64,000 nucleotides of DNA from Streptomyces sp. CCM_MD2014 (GTDB lineage: Bacteria > Actinomycetota > Actinomycetes > Streptomycetales > Streptomycetaceae): contig NZ_CP009754.1 of assembly GCF_000772045.1 (NCBI RefSeq), positions 3,534,001 through 3,598,000 of the forward strand, read 5' to 3'. Under the pieces are notes generated by a model. The model had not been told where the DNA came from. It did no database searches and worked only from the letters and a program-made list of their open reading frames with translations. The position numbers and the translations under genes are program-made. Positions 20,650 through 30,797 of the stretch are shown piece after piece (position 1 is the stretch's first letter; every line of letters starts with the position of its first letter).

Positions 20650-21639
20650 GTGATCTCTCCGGTCCCCTCGATATCCCGGAGCGCCCACCGGCAGCGGCCG
20701 GAGGCGACTCCCTACGTCGACCTCACCCGCCCCGAGTGGAGCGCGCTGCGCGACAAGACGCCGCTGCCGCTGACCGCCGAGGAGGTCGAGAAGCTGCGCG
20801 GCCTCGGCGACGTCATCGACCTCGACGAGGTGCGGGACATCTACCTCCCGCTCTCCCGGCTGCTCAACCTCTACGTCGGCGCCACCGACGGCCTGCGCGG
20901 TGCGCTCAACACCTTCCTCGGCGAGCAGGGCTCCCAGTCCGGCACCCCCTTCGTCATAGGGGTCGCCGGCTCGGTCGCGGTCGGCAAGTCCACCGTCGCC
21001 CGCCTGCTCCAGGCGCTGTTGTCGCGCTGGCCCGAGCACCCGCGCGTGGAGCTGGTCACCACGGACGGCTTCCTGCTGCCGACGCGGGAGCTGGAGGCAC
21101 GCGGCCTGATGTCGCGGAAAGGTTTCCCCGAGTCGTACGACCGCCGGGCGCTGACCCGGTTCGTCGCCGACATCAAGGCGGGCAAGGCGGAGGTGACCGC
21201 GCCGGTCTACTCCCACCTCATCTACGACATCGTCCCGGACCAGCGGCTCGTGGTGCGCCGCCCCGACATCCTGATCGTCGAGGGCCTGAACGTGCTCCAG
21301 CCCGCGCTGCCCGGCAAGGACGGCCGCACCAGGGTCGGACTCGCCGACTACTTCGACTTCAGCGTGTACGTCGACGCGCGCACCGAGGACATCGAGCGCT
21401 GGTACCTCAACCGCTTCCGCAAGCTGCGCGCCACCGCCTTCCAGAACCCGTCCTCGTACTTCCGCAAGTACACGCAGGTGTCGGAGGAGGAGGCCCTCGA
21501 CTACGCCCGCACCACCTGGCGGACCATCAACAAGCCCAACCTGGTGGAGAACGTGGCGCCCACCCGGGGCCGGGCCACCCTGGTGCTGCGCAAGGGCCCC
21601 GACCACAAGGTGCAGCGCCTGAGCCTGCGCAAGCTGTGA
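20650..21639 (+). CDS. coaA: type I pantothenate kinase
   Basis: Phosphorylates pantothenate, the first step of CoA synthesis. 329 residues with the P-loop [17 protein letters not shown], the substrate-site stretch [29 protein letters not shown] (abridged here to its key parts TTDGFLLP and RKGFPESYD), [10 protein letters not shown], and the [11 protein letters not shown] block, all typical of bacterial CoaA. GTG start with 16 residues before the conserved [12 protein letters not shown]. It is divergent from the lipoprotein gene across 238 nt. Confidence 0.96.
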   Translation: MISPVPSISRSAHRQRPEATPYVDLTRPEWSALRDKTPLPLTAEEVEKLRGLGDVIDLDEVRDIYLPLSRLLNLYVGATDGLRGALNTFLGEQGSQSGTPFVIGVAGSVAVGKSTVARLLQALLSRWPEHPRVELVTTDGFLLPTRELEARGLMSRKGFPESYDRRALTRFVADIKAGKAEVTAPVYSHLIYDIVPDQRLVVRRPDILIVEGLNVLQPALPGKDGRTRVGLADYFDFSVYVDARTEDIERWYLNRFRKLRATAFQNPSSYFRKYTQVSEEEALDYARTTWRTINKPNLVENVAPTRGRATLVLRKGPDHKVQRLSLRKL

Positions 21640-21877
21640 GCCCGGCCGTCCGCGCCGGTCGGGGAGCGGGGCCGCAGGTGAGTTCCCCGACCGGGTCGGT
21701 GAACGAGTCCTCGACGGCCTGCCGGAGCTCCGGATCCGCTCCGGGCGTGCTCTCGGGGCGCGGGCGGGGCGTGTCGAGCGCCTCCGGTGGGGAGACCGAT
21801 GATCACGGACCGGTGGCGGTGAGGCCGCTGCCGTCGCACCGATCGGACGCGCCGCCCCGCATCGCTACGCTGCCGCC

Positions 21878-22828
21878 ATGCTGCATCTGCGCCTGATCAC
21901 CCCGGCCGACCGCACCGACGAGGTGGTCCGCATGATCGACCGTACGGTCGGCACCACCCACCTCGTCGTCCTGCCGGGCGCCGCCCGCGAACCCGAGGGC
22001 GACGTCGTCATGTGCGACGTGGCCCGCGAGGCCGGTGACGAACTCATCAACCGCCTGCGGGCGTTGGACCTCGAAAGCTGCGGCGCCATCACCGCCGAGA
22101 ACATCGACCTGTCGCTGTCCGAGCGCGCCGACCGGGCGGAGCGGGACGCGCCCGGCGAGGCCGCCGACGCCGTGCTGTGGGAGCAGTTGGAGGAGGCGAC
22201 CCACGAGGAGTCGACGCTCTCCATCACCTACGTCGCCTTCATCACGCTGGCCACGATGATCGCGGCCTGCGGTGTGGTCCTCGACAACGCGATCCTGATC
22301 GTGGGCGCGATGGCGGTCGGCCCCGAGTTCGGCCCCCTCGCCGGGATCTGCACGGCGATCGTCCAGAAGGCGCCGCGCCTCGCCCTGCGCTCCCTGATCG
22401 CCCTGCTGGTGGGCTTCGCGGTGGCGATGGCGGTGACGGTGGGCTTCAGCTGGATCATGGACGCGTTCGGCCTGTTCAGCGAGGGCCGGCTGGAGGGCGA
22501 CCGGCCCAACACCGGTTTCGTCTACGCCCCGGACGCCTTCTCCTTCGTGGTGGCGATCCTCGCCGGTATCGCGGGCACGCTGTCCCTCACCTCGGCGAAG
22601 TCCGGCGCCCTGGTGGGCGTGGCCATCTCGGTCACCACGGTCCCGGCCGCCGCGAACGCGGCCGTGGCCCTGAGCTTCGGCGACACGAAGCAGACGGTGG
22701 GCTCCACCGAACAACTCCTGCTCAACCTGGCAGGGATCGTGGTCGCCGGAACCCTCACGTTGCTGACCCAGAAGGCTTTGTGGTCAACCCAACGCAACCG
22801 ACTGACCAAACCCGACAACGCCGGGTGA
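21878..22828 (+). CDS. DUF389 membrane protein
   Basis: A 316-residue protein. The soluble N-terminal part (1-105) carries LHLRLITPADRTDEVVRMI. It is followed by about six hydrophobic segments: LATMIAACGVVLDNAILIVGAMAVGPEFGP (family hallmark, abridged: AILIVGAMAVGPEFGPL), LALRSLIALLVGFAVAMAVTV, FVVAILAGIAGTLSLTS and others. DUF389 proteins are bacterial inner-membrane proteins of unknown transport or sensing role. ATG start after a 238-nt gap in which I see no gene. Convergent with glmM, separated by a Streptomyces intergenic repeat. Confidence 0.88.
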   Translation: MLHLRLITPADRTDEVVRMIDRTVGTTHLVVLPGAAREPEGDVVMCDVAREAGDELINRLRALDLESCGAITAENIDLSLSERADRAERDAPGEAADAVLWEQLEEATHEESTLSITYVAFITLATMIAACGVVLDNAILIVGAMAVGPEFGPLAGICTAIVQKAPRLALRSLIALLVGFAVAMAVTVGFSWIMDAFGLFSEGRLEGDRPNTGFVYAPDAFSFVVAILAGIAGTLSLTSAKSGALVGVAISVTTVPAAANAAVALSFGDTKQTVGSTEQLLLNLAGIVVAGTLTLLTQKALWSTQRNRLTKPDNAG

Positions 22829-22840
22829 GGTCACCGGCCC

Positions 22841-22910
22841 AGGGGCGCGGGGCTGTGTCGGTTTGCGGCTCCGCCGCGCGGGCGCGACCAGCCACGACGG
22901 CGCCGCACCC
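22841..22910. repeat. intergenic GGGGCGCGGGG...CAGCCACGAC element, copy A
   Basis: AGGGGCGCGGGGCTGTG followed by GCGCGACCAGCCACGAC, the two conserved blocks also found at 28880-28926 and 29577-29625. It is split here by an insert (TTTGCGGCTCCGCCGCGC). It lies between the convergent 3' ends of the DUF389 gene and glmM. Confidence 0.7.
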
Positions 22911-22952
22911 CGCATCACGCAGAACCCCCCACCCCGAACCCGGCACCGAGAA

Positions 22953-24311
22953 CTAACCGAGCGCAGACTTCACCGAATCGGCCAGCCGCCCCGCCACAGC
23001 CCGAGCCTGCTCGATATCCGCCGCCTCCACCATCACCCGCACAAGAGGCTCCGTCCCCGAGGGACGCAGCAGCACCCGCCCGGTGCTGCCGAGCTCCCGC
23101 TCCGCCTCGGCCACCGCTGCGGCCAGCTCGGCAGAGGTGCTCACCCGCGACTTGTCCACGTCCGGCACATTGACCAGCACCTGCGGCAGCCGCTCCATCA
23201 CGGACGCGAGGTCCCGCAGCGTACGGCCGGTCTGCGCGACCCGCGCCGCCAGCATCAGGCCGGTCAGCGTGCCGTCGCCGGTCGTGGCGTGGTCGAGGAT
23301 GATGACGTGGCCGGACTGCTCGCCGCCCAGGGCGTAGCCGTGCTCCTTCATCTCCTCCAGGACGTACCGGTCGCCGACCGACGTCGCCACGAACCGGATG
23401 CCCTCGCGCTCCATGGCGAGCTTGAAGCCCAGGTTGGACATGACGGTCGCGACGACGGTGTCCGAGCGCAGCGCCTCCCGCTCCCGCATCGCGAGCGCGA
23501 GCACGGCGAGGATCTGGTCGCCGTCGACCTCCGCACCGGTGTGGTCCACGGCCAGGCAGCGGTCCGCGTCGCCGTCGTGGGCGATGCCGAGGTCGGCGCC
23601 GTGCTCGACGACGGCGGCCTTGAGCAGGTCGAGGTGGGTGGAGCCGCAGCCGTCGTTGATGTTGAGGCCGTCGGGCACCGCGCCGATGGTGACCAGTTCG
23701 GCGCCGGCCCGCGCGAACGCCTCCGGGGAGACCCGGGAGGCCGCGCCGTGCGCCTCGTCGAGGACGATCTTCAGTCCGTCGAGGCGGTTCGGCAGGACGC
23801 CGACGAGGTGGGCGACGTACTGGTCGAGCCCCTCGTCGTAGTCGCGGACGCGGCCGACGCCGGCGCCGGTCGGGCGGTCCCAGGGGGCGCCGGTGCGGTG
23901 CTCGGCGTAGACGGCCTCGATGCGGTCCTCCAGCTCGTCGGCGAGCTTGTGGCCGCCGCGGGCGAAGAACTTGATGCCGTTGTCGGGCATGGCGTTGTGG
24001 CTGGCGGAGAGCATCACGCCGAGGTCGGCGCCGAGCGCGCCGGTGAGGTGGGCGACCGCGGGCGTCGGCAGCACACCGACCCGCAGCACGTCCACGCCGG
24101 CGCTGGCCAGGCCCGCGACCACGGCGGCCTCCAGGAACTCCCCGGAGGCGCGCGGGTCCCGGCCGACCACCGCGGTCGCGCGGTGCCCGGCGAAGGTGCC
24201 CGCCTCGGCCAGTACGTGCGCCGCGGCGACGGAGAGGCCGAGCGCCAGCTCGGCCGTCAGATCCGCGTTGGCGACACCGCGCACACCGTCCGTGCCGAAG
24301 AGTCGTCCCAC
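22953..24311 (-). CDS. glmM: phosphoglucosamine mutase
   Basis: Converts glucosamine-6-P to glucosamine-1-P, the step after GlmS. 452 residues. The phosphoserine loop is [17 protein letters not shown] (active Ser near 102), the Mg loop is [13 protein letters not shown], the sugar-binding loop is GEQSGHVI and the phosphate-binding end is [15 protein letters not shown] place the start at GTG 24311 ([11 protein letters not shown]) because AGGAGG lies about 7 nt upstream; the longer frame has no conserved content. It follows rplM-rpsI on the same strand but after a terminator-like hairpin. Confidence 0.96.
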   Translation of the reverse strand: MGRLFGTDGVRGVANADLTAELALGLSVAAAHVLAEAGTFAGHRATAVVGRDPRASGEFLEAAVVAGLASAGVDVLRVGVLPTPAVAHLTGALGADLGVMLSASHNAMPDNGIKFFARGGHKLADELEDRIEAVYAEHRTGAPWDRPTGAGVGRVRDYDEGLDQYVAHLVGVLPNRLDGLKIVLDEAHGAASRVSPEAFARAGAELVTIGAVPDGLNINDGCGSTHLDLLKAAVVEHGADLGIAHDGDADRCLAVDHTGAEVDGDQILAVLALAMREREALRSDTVVATVMSNLGFKLAMEREGIRFVATSVGDRYVLEEMKEHGYALGGEQSGHVIILDHATTGDGTLTGLMLAARVAQTGRTLRDLASVMERLPQVLVNVPDVDKSRVSTSAELAAAVAEAERELGSTGRVLLRPSGTEPLVRVMVEAADIEQARAVAGRLADSVKSALG

Positions 24312-24483
24312 TTGTCCTCCTGAGGAAACGTCAATTCCGGAAGCGGCTGGCGATGAGTGCGGCCCACGCAGCGGCCCACGCAGTCGGCTCCCGAAGGCCC
24401 GGGCGCGCGGCGCCCGACCATCGATCACATAAGCCTTAGAACGTCTTGTGCCGTTATACGCCCAACGGCAGGGATAAACGAAT

Positions 24484-24515
24484 GCCCCGGCAGCACAGTG
24501 GCGTGCCGCCGGGGC
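24484..24515 (-). terminator. stem-loop after rplM-rpsI
   Basis: Arms GCCCCGGCAGCAC and GTGCCGCCGGGGC, 13 nt with one mismatch and a 6-nt loop, 33 nt after the rpsI stop. There is no U-tract, which is usual in Streptomyces. It should end the rplM-rpsI transcript before glmM. Confidence 0.75.
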
Positions 24516-24547
24516 GTTCGGAGTACAGCCGGACCAGCCGGTACGAC

Positions 24548-25060
24548 TTAGCGCTTGCTGTACTGCGGAGCCTTGCGGGCCTTCTTCAGACCGGCCTTCT
24601 TCCGCTCGACCGCACGGTCGTCACGGGTCAGGTAACCGGCCTTCTTGAGGGGGCCGCGGTTGTTGTCGACGTCGGCCTCGTTCAGCGCACGCGCGACACC
24701 GAGACGGAGCGCACCGGCCTGGCCGGAGACGCCGCCGCCCGAGATGCGGGCGATGACGTCGTAACGGTTGTCCAGCTCGAGCACCTTGAAGGGCTCGTTG
24801 ACTTCCTGCTGGTGCACCTTGTTCGGGAAGTAGTCCTCGAGCGTACGCCCGTTGACCTTCCACTTGCCGGTGCCCGGGACGATCCGGACACGGGCGATGG
24901 CGTTCTTGCGGCGGCCCAGGCCGGCGGCCGGCTGGGGCTCGCCGAACGCGGAGGCCAGGGACTCCGAGGTGTACTCGCCCTCGACGGGGACCTCGGACTC
25001 GGTGGTGTAGCTGTCGATGTCAAGCTCTTCGAGCGGCTGCTCGGCAGTGGTCTCGGCCAC
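24548..25060 (-). CDS. rpsI: 30S ribosomal protein S9
   Basis: A 170-residue S9; the conserved body starts near [19 protein letters not shown] and ends with the invariant C-terminal [17 protein letters not shown] that reaches the decoding centre. The first 40 residues are an acidic extension ([20 protein letters not shown]) typical of Streptomyces S9 and absent from most bacteria. It follows rplM by 42 nt in the usual L13-S9 operon. Confidence 0.98.
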   Translation of the reverse strand: MAETTAEQPLEELDIDSYTTESEVPVEGEYTSESLASAFGEPQPAAGLGRRKNAIARVRIVPGTGKWKVNGRTLEDYFPNKVHQQEVNEPFKVLELDNRYDVIARISGGGVSGQAGALRLGVARALNEADVDNNRGPLKKAGYLTRDDRAVERKKAGLKKARKAPQYSKR

Positions 25061-25102
25061 GATGCTCCTCAGATTCTCTTCAGTCTTAGGGGGTGGCCGG
25101 AC

Positions 25103-25546
25103 TTACTGCGCGACCTGGGTGATCTCGAACGGCTGCGGCTGCTGCGCGCCGTGCGGGTGCTGGTCACCCTTGTAGACCTTCAGCTTCGAGAGCATCTGAC
25201 GGCCCAGGGAGTTCTTCGGGAGCATGCCCTTGACGGCCTTCTCGATGGCCTTCTCCGGGTTCTTGTCGAGCAGCTCGTCGTAGCGCACGGAGCGCAGACC
25301 GCCCGGGTAGCCGGAGTGGCGGTACGCCATCTTCTGGGTCCGCTTGTTGCCGGAGAGGTGCACCTTGTCGGCGTTGATGATGATGACGAAGTCACCAGCG
25401 TCGACGTGCGGCGCGTAGATCGGCTTGTGCTTGCCGCGCAGCAGCGTGGCAGCGGTGGTGGCGAGACGACCCAGGACGACGTCCTGAGCGTCGATGACGT
25501 GCCACTGGCGCGTCACATCGCCGGGCTTGGGGCTGTACGTACGCAC
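25103..25546 (-). CDS. rplM: 50S ribosomal protein L13
   Basis: A 147-residue L13 with [27 protein letters not shown] at the start (key part VLGRLAT), a central [12 protein letters not shown] and [16 protein letters not shown], and [12 protein letters not shown] near the end. GTG start. First gene of the L13-S9 operon; the 207-nt upstream gap to the membrane glycosyltransferase gene should carry its promoter and leader. Confidence 0.98.
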   Translation of the reverse strand: MRTYSPKPGDVTRQWHVIDAQDVVLGRLATTAATLLRGKHKPIYAPHVDAGDFVIIINADKVHLSGNKRTQKMAYRHSGYPGGLRSVRYDELLDKNPEKAIEKAVKGMLPKNSLGRQMLSKLKVYKGDQHPHGAQQPQPFEITQVAQ

Positions 25547-25753
25547 GGTTCGTAGCCTTCGCTTCTTCAGTGAGTGGTCCTGACATGGTCACCGAAGACG
25601 ATCACGACAGCCCTGACCGCACCGCGGTGACGCAAACCGCGTGCAGGTCGCTGGTCATCGGTCCCGGTGGACCGGTGTAAGGGCCCCTCACGTGAGAATG
25701 AGCAAGCCAATACACATACAGCTGTGCAGAATACCCGGGCCCCGGCGGCCCGG

Positions 25754-26959
25754 TCAAAACGGGGCCGCGGGGGCGCGCTCGGGCTCCGGCGCCCGGCCCG
25801 GCGGCACCCGTCCCCCGGCCCCCGCCGCGGCGGCCCCGGCCTGCCGGGCGACCGTCACCGCCAGCACACAGAGCGTGAACGCGTCCCGGAAGGCCCGCCG
25901 CCGCTCCCCCTCCAGCCAGGGCCAGGTCAGCCCCGGCACCTGGGGCACCAGGGCGATCCAGAACCACACCCCGCGGGCCACCGACCCGGCGTACGGCAGC
26001 CCGGCGAGCAGCAGCGGCAGGGCGACCAGGAGGTAGTGGTCGTAGGACGGCCGGGAGACCAGGAACGCCGAGAGCATCAGCCCCGCGCCGGTCTCCGCCA
26101 GCCGCAGCGGCCCGGGGTCGGCGCGCCGCCAGCGCCGGTACGCGCAGAGCACTCCGGCGCACGCGGCGGCCACCGCGAGCCCCTGCGCGAGCGCCGACGG
26201 CACCCCGAGCCGGGGCAGCACGGCCGCCGGGGAGGCCTCGTAAAGACGGACGAAGCCGTCGTCGCCGTGCAGCAGGAAGGGCAGGGTGCGGGTGAAGAAG
26301 CCCGCCGGGTCGGGCATCGCCAGCGCCGCCGCGGCGGAGGCCAGCGCGGGCACCAGAACGGCGGCGGCCAGTGCCCGCCACCGCCCGGCGAAGAGGAAGA
26401 GCAGGACGACCGGCGCGAGCAGCGGCTTGAGCGCCACGGCCGCGCCGATGACGGCCCCCGCCCCGGTCCAGCGCCCCCGGCTCGCCAGCAGCAGGGCCAG
26501 CGGCAGCGCCACCGCCGCCGTCACCGTCCAGTTGCCGAGCCGCACCAGGTGACCGAAGGGCGCGAAGCCCAGCGCGAGCCCGGTCAGCCCGAGGGCCGCG
26601 AGCCGGCTGCCCAGCGGCACCCGGTGCAGCAGCAGCGCGCAGGCCCAGGCCAGCGCCAGCAAGGCCGTCACCGCGCATGGCACCAGCACCCGCAGGACGG
26701 CCCCGGGCAGCAGCGCCTGCGGGACGGCGGCCAGGACGGCACTCGGCAGATAGAGGAAGTGCGGATCGTCGTACGGGGAGCCGCCGGCCAGCCAGGTCCG
26801 GGCGGCCCGCACGACGATCGCGTTGTCCATCCCGCCGTCCGGGGCCGCCCGCGCCGCGTGCGCGGCGGACGCCGCCAGCACCGTCGCGAGCACCGCCCAC
26901 AGATGCCCTCGCGCCGGCCGTACCAACCACCCGGAGATGTCGCTTTTGCCCGTCCGCAT
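25754..26959 (-). CDS. GT87-like polytopic membrane glycosyltransferase
   Basis: About 401 residues with roughly ten hydrophobic segments. An early extracytoplasmic aspartate-containing stretch (GGMDNAIVVRAARTWLAGGSPYDDPHF, key part GSPYDDPHF) and repeats such as ALALGFAPFGHLVRLGNW match the GT-C fold proteins of the DUF2029/GT87 family. These use polyprenyl-phosphate sugars in actinobacterial envelope synthesis. The acceptor and sugar are unknown. The start is uncertain: ATG 26959 is chosen because MRTGKSDIS precedes the first membrane segment; ATG 26989 would add ten residues. It lies between rplM and a divergent membrane-protein gene. Confidence 0.8.
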   Translation of the reverse strand: MRTGKSDISGWLVRPARGHLWAVLATVLAASAAHAARAAPDGGMDNAIVVRAARTWLAGGSPYDDPHFLYLPSAVLAAVPQALLPGAVLRVLVPCAVTALLALAWACALLLHRVPLGSRLAALGLTGLALGFAPFGHLVRLGNWTVTAAVALPLALLLASRGRWTGAGAVIGAAVALKPLLAPVVLLFLFAGRWRALAAAVLVPALASAAAALAMPDPAGFFTRTLPFLLHGDDGFVRLYEASPAAVLPRLGVPSALAQGLAVAAACAGVLCAYRRWRRADPGPLRLAETGAGLMLSAFLVSRPSYDHYLLVALPLLLAGLPYAGSVARGVWFWIALVPQVPGLTWPWLEGERRRAFRDAFTLCVLAVTVARQAGAAAAGAGGRVPPGRAPEPERAPAAPF

Positions 26960-27033
26960 GGACGGAACGCTAGGCCCTGCGGCCCCCAAGTCCCGGCACC
27001 AGCACGCCCATAGGCCCGTCTAAGATGCCGCCC

Positions 27034-27942
27034 ATGAGCTTTGGGCAGGGGGGACCTCAGTCGCAGTGGGATCCCTGGACACCGCAATCGCAGCAGCGGC
27101 CGCAGCAACCGCAGGCGCAGCAGCCCTGGAACAGCGGGAACAGTGACAACACCCCGGACTGGGCCGCCCTCGCCGAGGCCTCCGAGGCCCGTGCCAAGCG
27201 GCGCCGGCTGCTCTTCATCGGCGGCGGCGCGCTGGCCACCGTGGTGATAGCCGGGGCCGTCGCGGTGGCCGTCGTCTCGGCGAACGGCTCCGGCCAGGCC
27301 TCCGACGGCCCGTCCTCGCAGCTCCCCTCGACGGCGGACATACCCAGCGCCACGGCCACCCAGCCGTCCTTCGCCCCGACCAGCGCCCCGCCGCCGCTGG
27401 ACCCGAAGGACTTCGTCTCCAGCGCCAAGAAGGACAAGGCCCCGCTCAGCCCGGACCTGCTCTTCCCCGGCACCCAACTGACCATGGGCGAGACGGTGTA
27501 CAAGAAGGGCCCGACGGCCGACACCCGCACCTGCGGCTCCGCCGCCCAGGGCACCCTGCCGAAGGTCCTCGACGCCAACAAGTGCACGCGCCTGCTCCGC
27601 GTCACCTACACCAAGGGCGACACCGCCGTGACGGTCGGCGTGGCCGTCTTCGACACGGAGGCACAGGCGTCGAAGGCGAAGAAGGACGCCGACAAGGAGA
27701 GCATCGTGCGCTCCCTGTCCGGCGGCGGCGTCAAGTCCTTCTGCACCGGCGCCATCTGCCGTTCCACCACCAACTCCTACGGCCGCTACGCCTACTTCAC
27801 CGTCGCCGGTTTCACCAGCGGCGAGAACGTCACGGAGAAGTCCACCGGCGTGTTCCGGGCCGGTGACGACCTGGCCGAGTTCGCCTTCCGGCAGATCCGC
27901 CGGCGCGGCGAGGCCCAGGCATCGGCGGCGGCGGAGGGCTGA
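27034..27942 (+). CDS. single-pass membrane protein with extracytoplasmic domain
   Basis: About 302 residues. It has a Gln/Pro/Trp-rich cytoplasmic start (SQWDPWTPQSQQRPQQPQAQ), one membrane segment LLFIGGGALATVVIAGAVAVAVV near 55-78, a Ser/Pro-rich linker, and a domain from about 120 with a cysteine pair set (RTCGSAAQG, ANKCTRLLRV, SFCTGAICRS). The four cysteines suggest disulphides outside the membrane. Function unknown. ATG 27034 is chosen over 27025 by a small margin. Convergent with truA (9-nt gap). Confidence 0.78.
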   Translation: MSFGQGGPQSQWDPWTPQSQQRPQQPQAQQPWNSGNSDNTPDWAALAEASEARAKRRRLLFIGGGALATVVIAGAVAVAVVSANGSGQASDGPSSQLPSTADIPSATATQPSFAPTSAPPPLDPKDFVSSAKKDKAPLSPDLLFPGTQLTMGETVYKKGPTADTRTCGSAAQGTLPKVLDANKCTRLLRVTYTKGDTAVTVGVAVFDTEAQASKAKKDADKESIVRSLSGGGVKSFCTGAICRSTTNSYGRYAYFTVAGFTSGENVTEKSTGVFRAGDDLAEFAFRQIRRRGEAQASAAAEG

Positions 27943-27951
27943 CGGCCGGCC

Positions 27952-28806
27952 TCAGCAGCAGCCGGCCCCCGGCAGCGACCGCTTGTTGCGCGCCTCCTTG
28001 TTCCGGGCCGCCAGCAGCTCGTCGGCCGGGTAGCCGACCTCCTCCAGGGTCAGCCCGTGCGGCCGCACGACGTGCACGGCGGAATCCCGTACGCCCGCGG
28101 CGAGCACCTTCGCCGGCCAGTCGGGCGTGCGGTGCCCGTCGCCGACGAACAGCAGCGCCCCGATGAGGGAGCGCACCATGTTGTGGCAGAAGGCGTCGGC
28201 CCGCACGGTCGCGGTGACGATCCCGTCCTCGCCCCGCACGAGACTCAGTTCCTGCAGCGTCCGGATCGTGGTGGCCCCCTCCCGCTTCTTGCAGTAGGCG
28301 GCGAAGTCGTGCTCCCCCAGCAGTCCGCGGGCGGCCTCGTTCATGGCGTCCACGTCGAGGGGCCAGTCGTGCCACAGCACGTGCCCGCGCAGCAGCGGGT
28401 CGACACCGCCGGGGTTGTCGGTGACCCGGTAGGCGTAGCGCCGCCAGATCGCCGAGAACCGCGCGTTGAAGCCGCTCGGTGCCTCCCTGAGCGCCCACAC
28501 CCGCACGTCCCTGGGCAGCCTCCCGGCGAGCCGCTTGAGCAGCTTCACGTGGTGCTCGGCCCACACCTCGCGCGGCAGATCGACGTGCGCGACCTGCCCC
28601 CGCGCGTGCACCCCGGCGTCGGTCCGCCCCGCCACGGTCAGCTCGTACGTCTCCCGCGACCGGGTGACCGTCCGCAACGCGTCCTCGATCTCCCCCTGCA
28701 CGGTCCGCCGCCCCCCGGCCTGCTTGGCCCACCCGGAGAACTCGGCCCCGTCATAGGAGAGATCGAGACGGACACGGACATGACCGGGCTGCACTTCGTC
28801 ACTCAC
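27952..28806 (-). CDS. truA: tRNA pseudouridine(38-40) synthase TruA
   Basis: Isomerises U38-U40 in tRNA anticodon arms. 284 residues with [13 protein letters not shown] and the catalytic Asp63 in [14 protein letters not shown], followed by FHARFSA-type [16 protein letters not shown]. It ends in a short Lys/Arg-rich tail ([16 protein letters not shown]), where the double cysteine is unusual. GTG start with GAGAGGA about 8 nt upstream. It is the last gene after the alpha operon, behind a stem-loop. Confidence 0.95.
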   Translation of the reverse strand: MSDEVQPGHVRVRLDLSYDGAEFSGWAKQAGGRRTVQGEIEDALRTVTRSRETYELTVAGRTDAGVHARGQVAHVDLPREVWAEHHVKLLKRLAGRLPRDVRVWALREAPSGFNARFSAIWRRYAYRVTDNPGGVDPLLRGHVLWHDWPLDVDAMNEAARGLLGEHDFAAYCKKREGATTIRTLQELSLVRGEDGIVTATVRADAFCHNMVRSLIGALLFVGDGHRTPDWPAKVLAAGVRDSAVHVVRPHGLTLEEVGYPADELLAARNKEARNKRSLPGAGCC

Positions 28807-28832
28807 CCAGAAATCCTCTCACCCACACGAAA

Positions 28833-28864
28833 GCGGGCCCGCCCCTCGAAAGGAACGGACCCGC
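28833..28864 (-). terminator. stem-loop between rplQ and truA
   Basis: Arms GCGGGCCCGCCCCT and AGGAACGGACCCGC (11 of 14 pairs) around the loop CGAA, ending 27 nt before the truA start. It may terminate or attenuate alpha-operon transcripts. Confidence 0.55.
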
Positions 28865-28879
28865 CAACGCCCTGCTTTC

Positions 28880-28926
28880 AAGGGGCGCGGGGAACTGCGC
28901 GACAAGCCACGACGAACCCGCAGCCG
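28880..28926. repeat. intergenic GGGGCGCGGGGAACTGCGCGAC element, copy B
   Basis: AAGGGGCGCGGGGAACTGCGCGAC followed by AAGCCACGACGAACCCGCAGCCG (split here into its two blocks). Blocks of this type recur at 22841-22910 and 29577-29625. It sits in the rplQ-truA gap. Confidence 0.75.
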
Positions 28927-28951
28927 CCGACGCACAGCCCCCGGCAGACGC

Positions 28952-29458
28952 TTACGCGTCCTTGGACTCCTCGGCCGCAGCCTCGTCGTCACCCTTGGTC
29001 GTGTCGACCTTGGCCTCGGCAGCCTCGGCGGAGCCCTCGGCGTCCTTGGCGGCACGCTTCGTCGCGGCCTCGGCCTCACCGGTGGCCTGCTGCGCCACGG
29101 TCAGCGCCTCGACCAGCTCGATGACGGCCATGGGCGCGTTGTCGCCACGGCGGTTACCGATCTTGGTGATCCGGGTGTAGCCACCGGGACGGTTCTCGTA
29201 GCGCGGGCCGATCTCGGTGAAGAGCGTGTGGACGACGCTCTTGTCCGTGATCACCTGGAGCACCTGACGGCGGTTGTGAAGGTCGCCCTTCTTCGCCTTG
29301 GTGACCAGACGCTCGGCGTACGGACGCAGCTTGCGCGCCTTCGCCTCGGTGGTCGTGATCTTGCCGTGCTCGAAGAGCGACTTCGCGAGGTTCGCGAGGA
29401 GCAGCTTCTCGTGCGCGGCGCTGCCGCCCAGACGGGCACCCTTGGTGGGCTTCGGCAT
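28952..29458 (-). CDS. rplQ: 50S ribosomal protein L17
   Basis: A 168-residue L17. The core [44 protein letters not shown] and [22 protein letters not shown] (key parts) occupies residues 1-120. The remaining 48 residues form an Ala/Glu/Lys-rich acidic tail ([20 protein letters not shown]) seen in actinobacterial L17. It lies downstream of rpoA, but two strong hairpins in the 193-nt gap suggest partial uncoupling. Confidence 0.98.
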   Translation of the reverse strand: MPKPTKGARLGGSAAHEKLLLANLAKSLFEHGKITTTEAKARKLRPYAERLVTKAKKGDLHNRRQVLQVITDKSVVHTLFTEIGPRYENRPGGYTRITKIGNRRGDNAPMAVIELVEALTVAQQATGEAEAATKRAAKDAEGSAEAAEAKVDTTKGDDEAAAEESKDA

Positions 29459-29536
29459 GATGTTTCTCCTAGGTGTCTGCCCCGGCCGTATCAGGTACCG
29501 GAGTCAGTATCCGAGCAGGCGGCCGCCTGTCGGAGA

Positions 29537-29590
29537 TCCGGGGCGCCTTTTCCCGCGCCCCGGAAGGCCCGCGCCCCAAAAGGGGCGCGG
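29537..29590 (-). terminator. two stem-loops between rpoA and rplQ
   Basis: In transcript order the first is CCGCGCCCC-AAAA-GGGGCGCGG (29569-29590), a perfect 9-bp stem with a 4-nt loop. The second is TCCGGGGCGC / GCGCCCCGGA (29537-29564), a perfect 10-bp stem with an 8-nt loop. Together they form a strong attenuator or terminator after rpoA. Confidence 0.7.
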
Positions 29591-29625
29591 GGAACTGCAC
29601 GACCGGCCGCAGCCGGCCGGCAGCC
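29577..29625. repeat. intergenic GGGGCGCGGGGAACTGC element, copy C
   Basis: AAAAGGGGCGCGGGGAACTGC followed by ACGACCGGCCGCAGCC, the same block order as copies A and B. Here its first block forms one arm of a terminator-like hairpin. Confidence 0.7.
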
Positions 29626-29651
29626 GATAACGAACCGTCGAACCCGAGTAC

Positions 29652-30674
29652 TCAGTACTGCTCGGTCTCGACGAAGCCCGCGTCCGCGTCGTCGTCCGCG
29701 CCGAACGCGTCCGCCGCGGCGGTCGGGTCGAACCCGGGAGGCGAGTCCTTGAGCGCCAGGCCCATGCCCGCGAGCTTGGCCTTGACCTCGTCGATCGACT
29801 TCGCGCCGAAGTTGCGGATGTCGAGCAGGTCCGCCTCGGAACGGGCCACGAGCTCACCCACGGAGTGGATGCCCTCGCGCTTGAGGCAGTTGTACGACCG
29901 AACGGTGAGCTCCAGCTCCTCGATCGGCAGCGCCAGGTCGGCGGCCAGCGCGGCGTCCGTCGGGGACGGACCCATGTCGATGCCCTCGGCGTCGATGTTC
30001 AGCTCGCGGGCGAGACCGAACAGCTCGACCAGGGTCTTGCCGGCGGAAGCCATGGCGTCGCGGGGACGCATGGCCTGCTTGGTCTCGACGTCGACGATCA
30101 GCTTGTCGAAGTCGGTGCGCTGCTCGACACGCGTGGCCTCGACCTTGTACGTGACCTTGAGAACCGGCGAGTAGATCGAGTCGACCGGGATACGGCCGAT
30201 CTCCTGGCCCACCTGCTTGTTCTGCACGGCGGAGACGTAGCCGCGACCGCGCTCGACGGTCAGCTCCATCTCCAGCTTGCCCTTGGCGTTGAGCGTGGCC
30301 AGGACGAGGTCGGGGTTGTGCACCTCGACACCGGCCGGGGGCGCGATGTCGGCGGCGGTGACCAGACCCGGGCCCTGCTTGCGCAGGTACATCACGACGG
30401 GCTCGTCGTGCTCCGAGGAGACGACCAGCTGCTTGATGTTGAGGATCAGGTCGGTGACGTCCTCCTTGACGCCCGGCACGGTGGTGAACTCGTGCAGGAC
30501 ACCGTCGATGCGGATGCTGGTGACAGCAGCGCCGGGGATCGACGAGAGGAGGGTGCGGCGGAGGGAGTTGCCGAGGGTGTAGCCGAAGCCCGGCTCCAGC
30601 GGCTCGATGACGAACCGGGAGCGGAACTCGTCGACGACCTCTTCGGTCAACGAGGGACGCTGAGCGATCAGCAT
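29652..30674 (-). CDS. rpoA: DNA-directed RNA polymerase subunit alpha
   Basis: 340 residues. The N-terminal dimerisation domain has [31 protein letters not shown] (key part [15 protein letters not shown]). The C-terminal domain (about 255-320) has [19 protein letters not shown] and [15 protein letters not shown] for contacts with DNA UP elements and activators. An acidic Asp/Ala-rich tail ends the protein. It lies in the alpha operon after rpsK and before rplQ. rpsD, which is in this operon in many bacteria, is not present in this window. Confidence 0.98.
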   Translation of the reverse strand: MLIAQRPSLTEEVVDEFRSRFVIEPLEPGFGYTLGNSLRRTLLSSIPGAAVTSIRIDGVLHEFTTVPGVKEDVTDLILNIKQLVVSSEHDEPVVMYLRKQGPGLVTAADIAPPAGVEVHNPDLVLATLNAKGKLEMELTVERGRGYVSAVQNKQVGQEIGRIPVDSIYSPVLKVTYKVEATRVEQRTDFDKLIVDVETKQAMRPRDAMASAGKTLVELFGLARELNIDAEGIDMGPSPTDAALAADLALPIEELELTVRSYNCLKREGIHSVGELVARSEADLLDIRNFGAKSIDEVKAKLAGMGLALKDSPPGFDPTAAADAFGADDDADAGFVETEQY

Positions 30675-30797
30675 GTGGTGATCCTTCAGTCAGGGGCGCC
30701 CGCTATTTGACGCCCGACTAGTACTGCAAGGGTACGGGCGATACGACCCGAAAGAGCCGTACCGCCCGGAAAACCCTGGTGAAGCGCTGAAGCGAGA

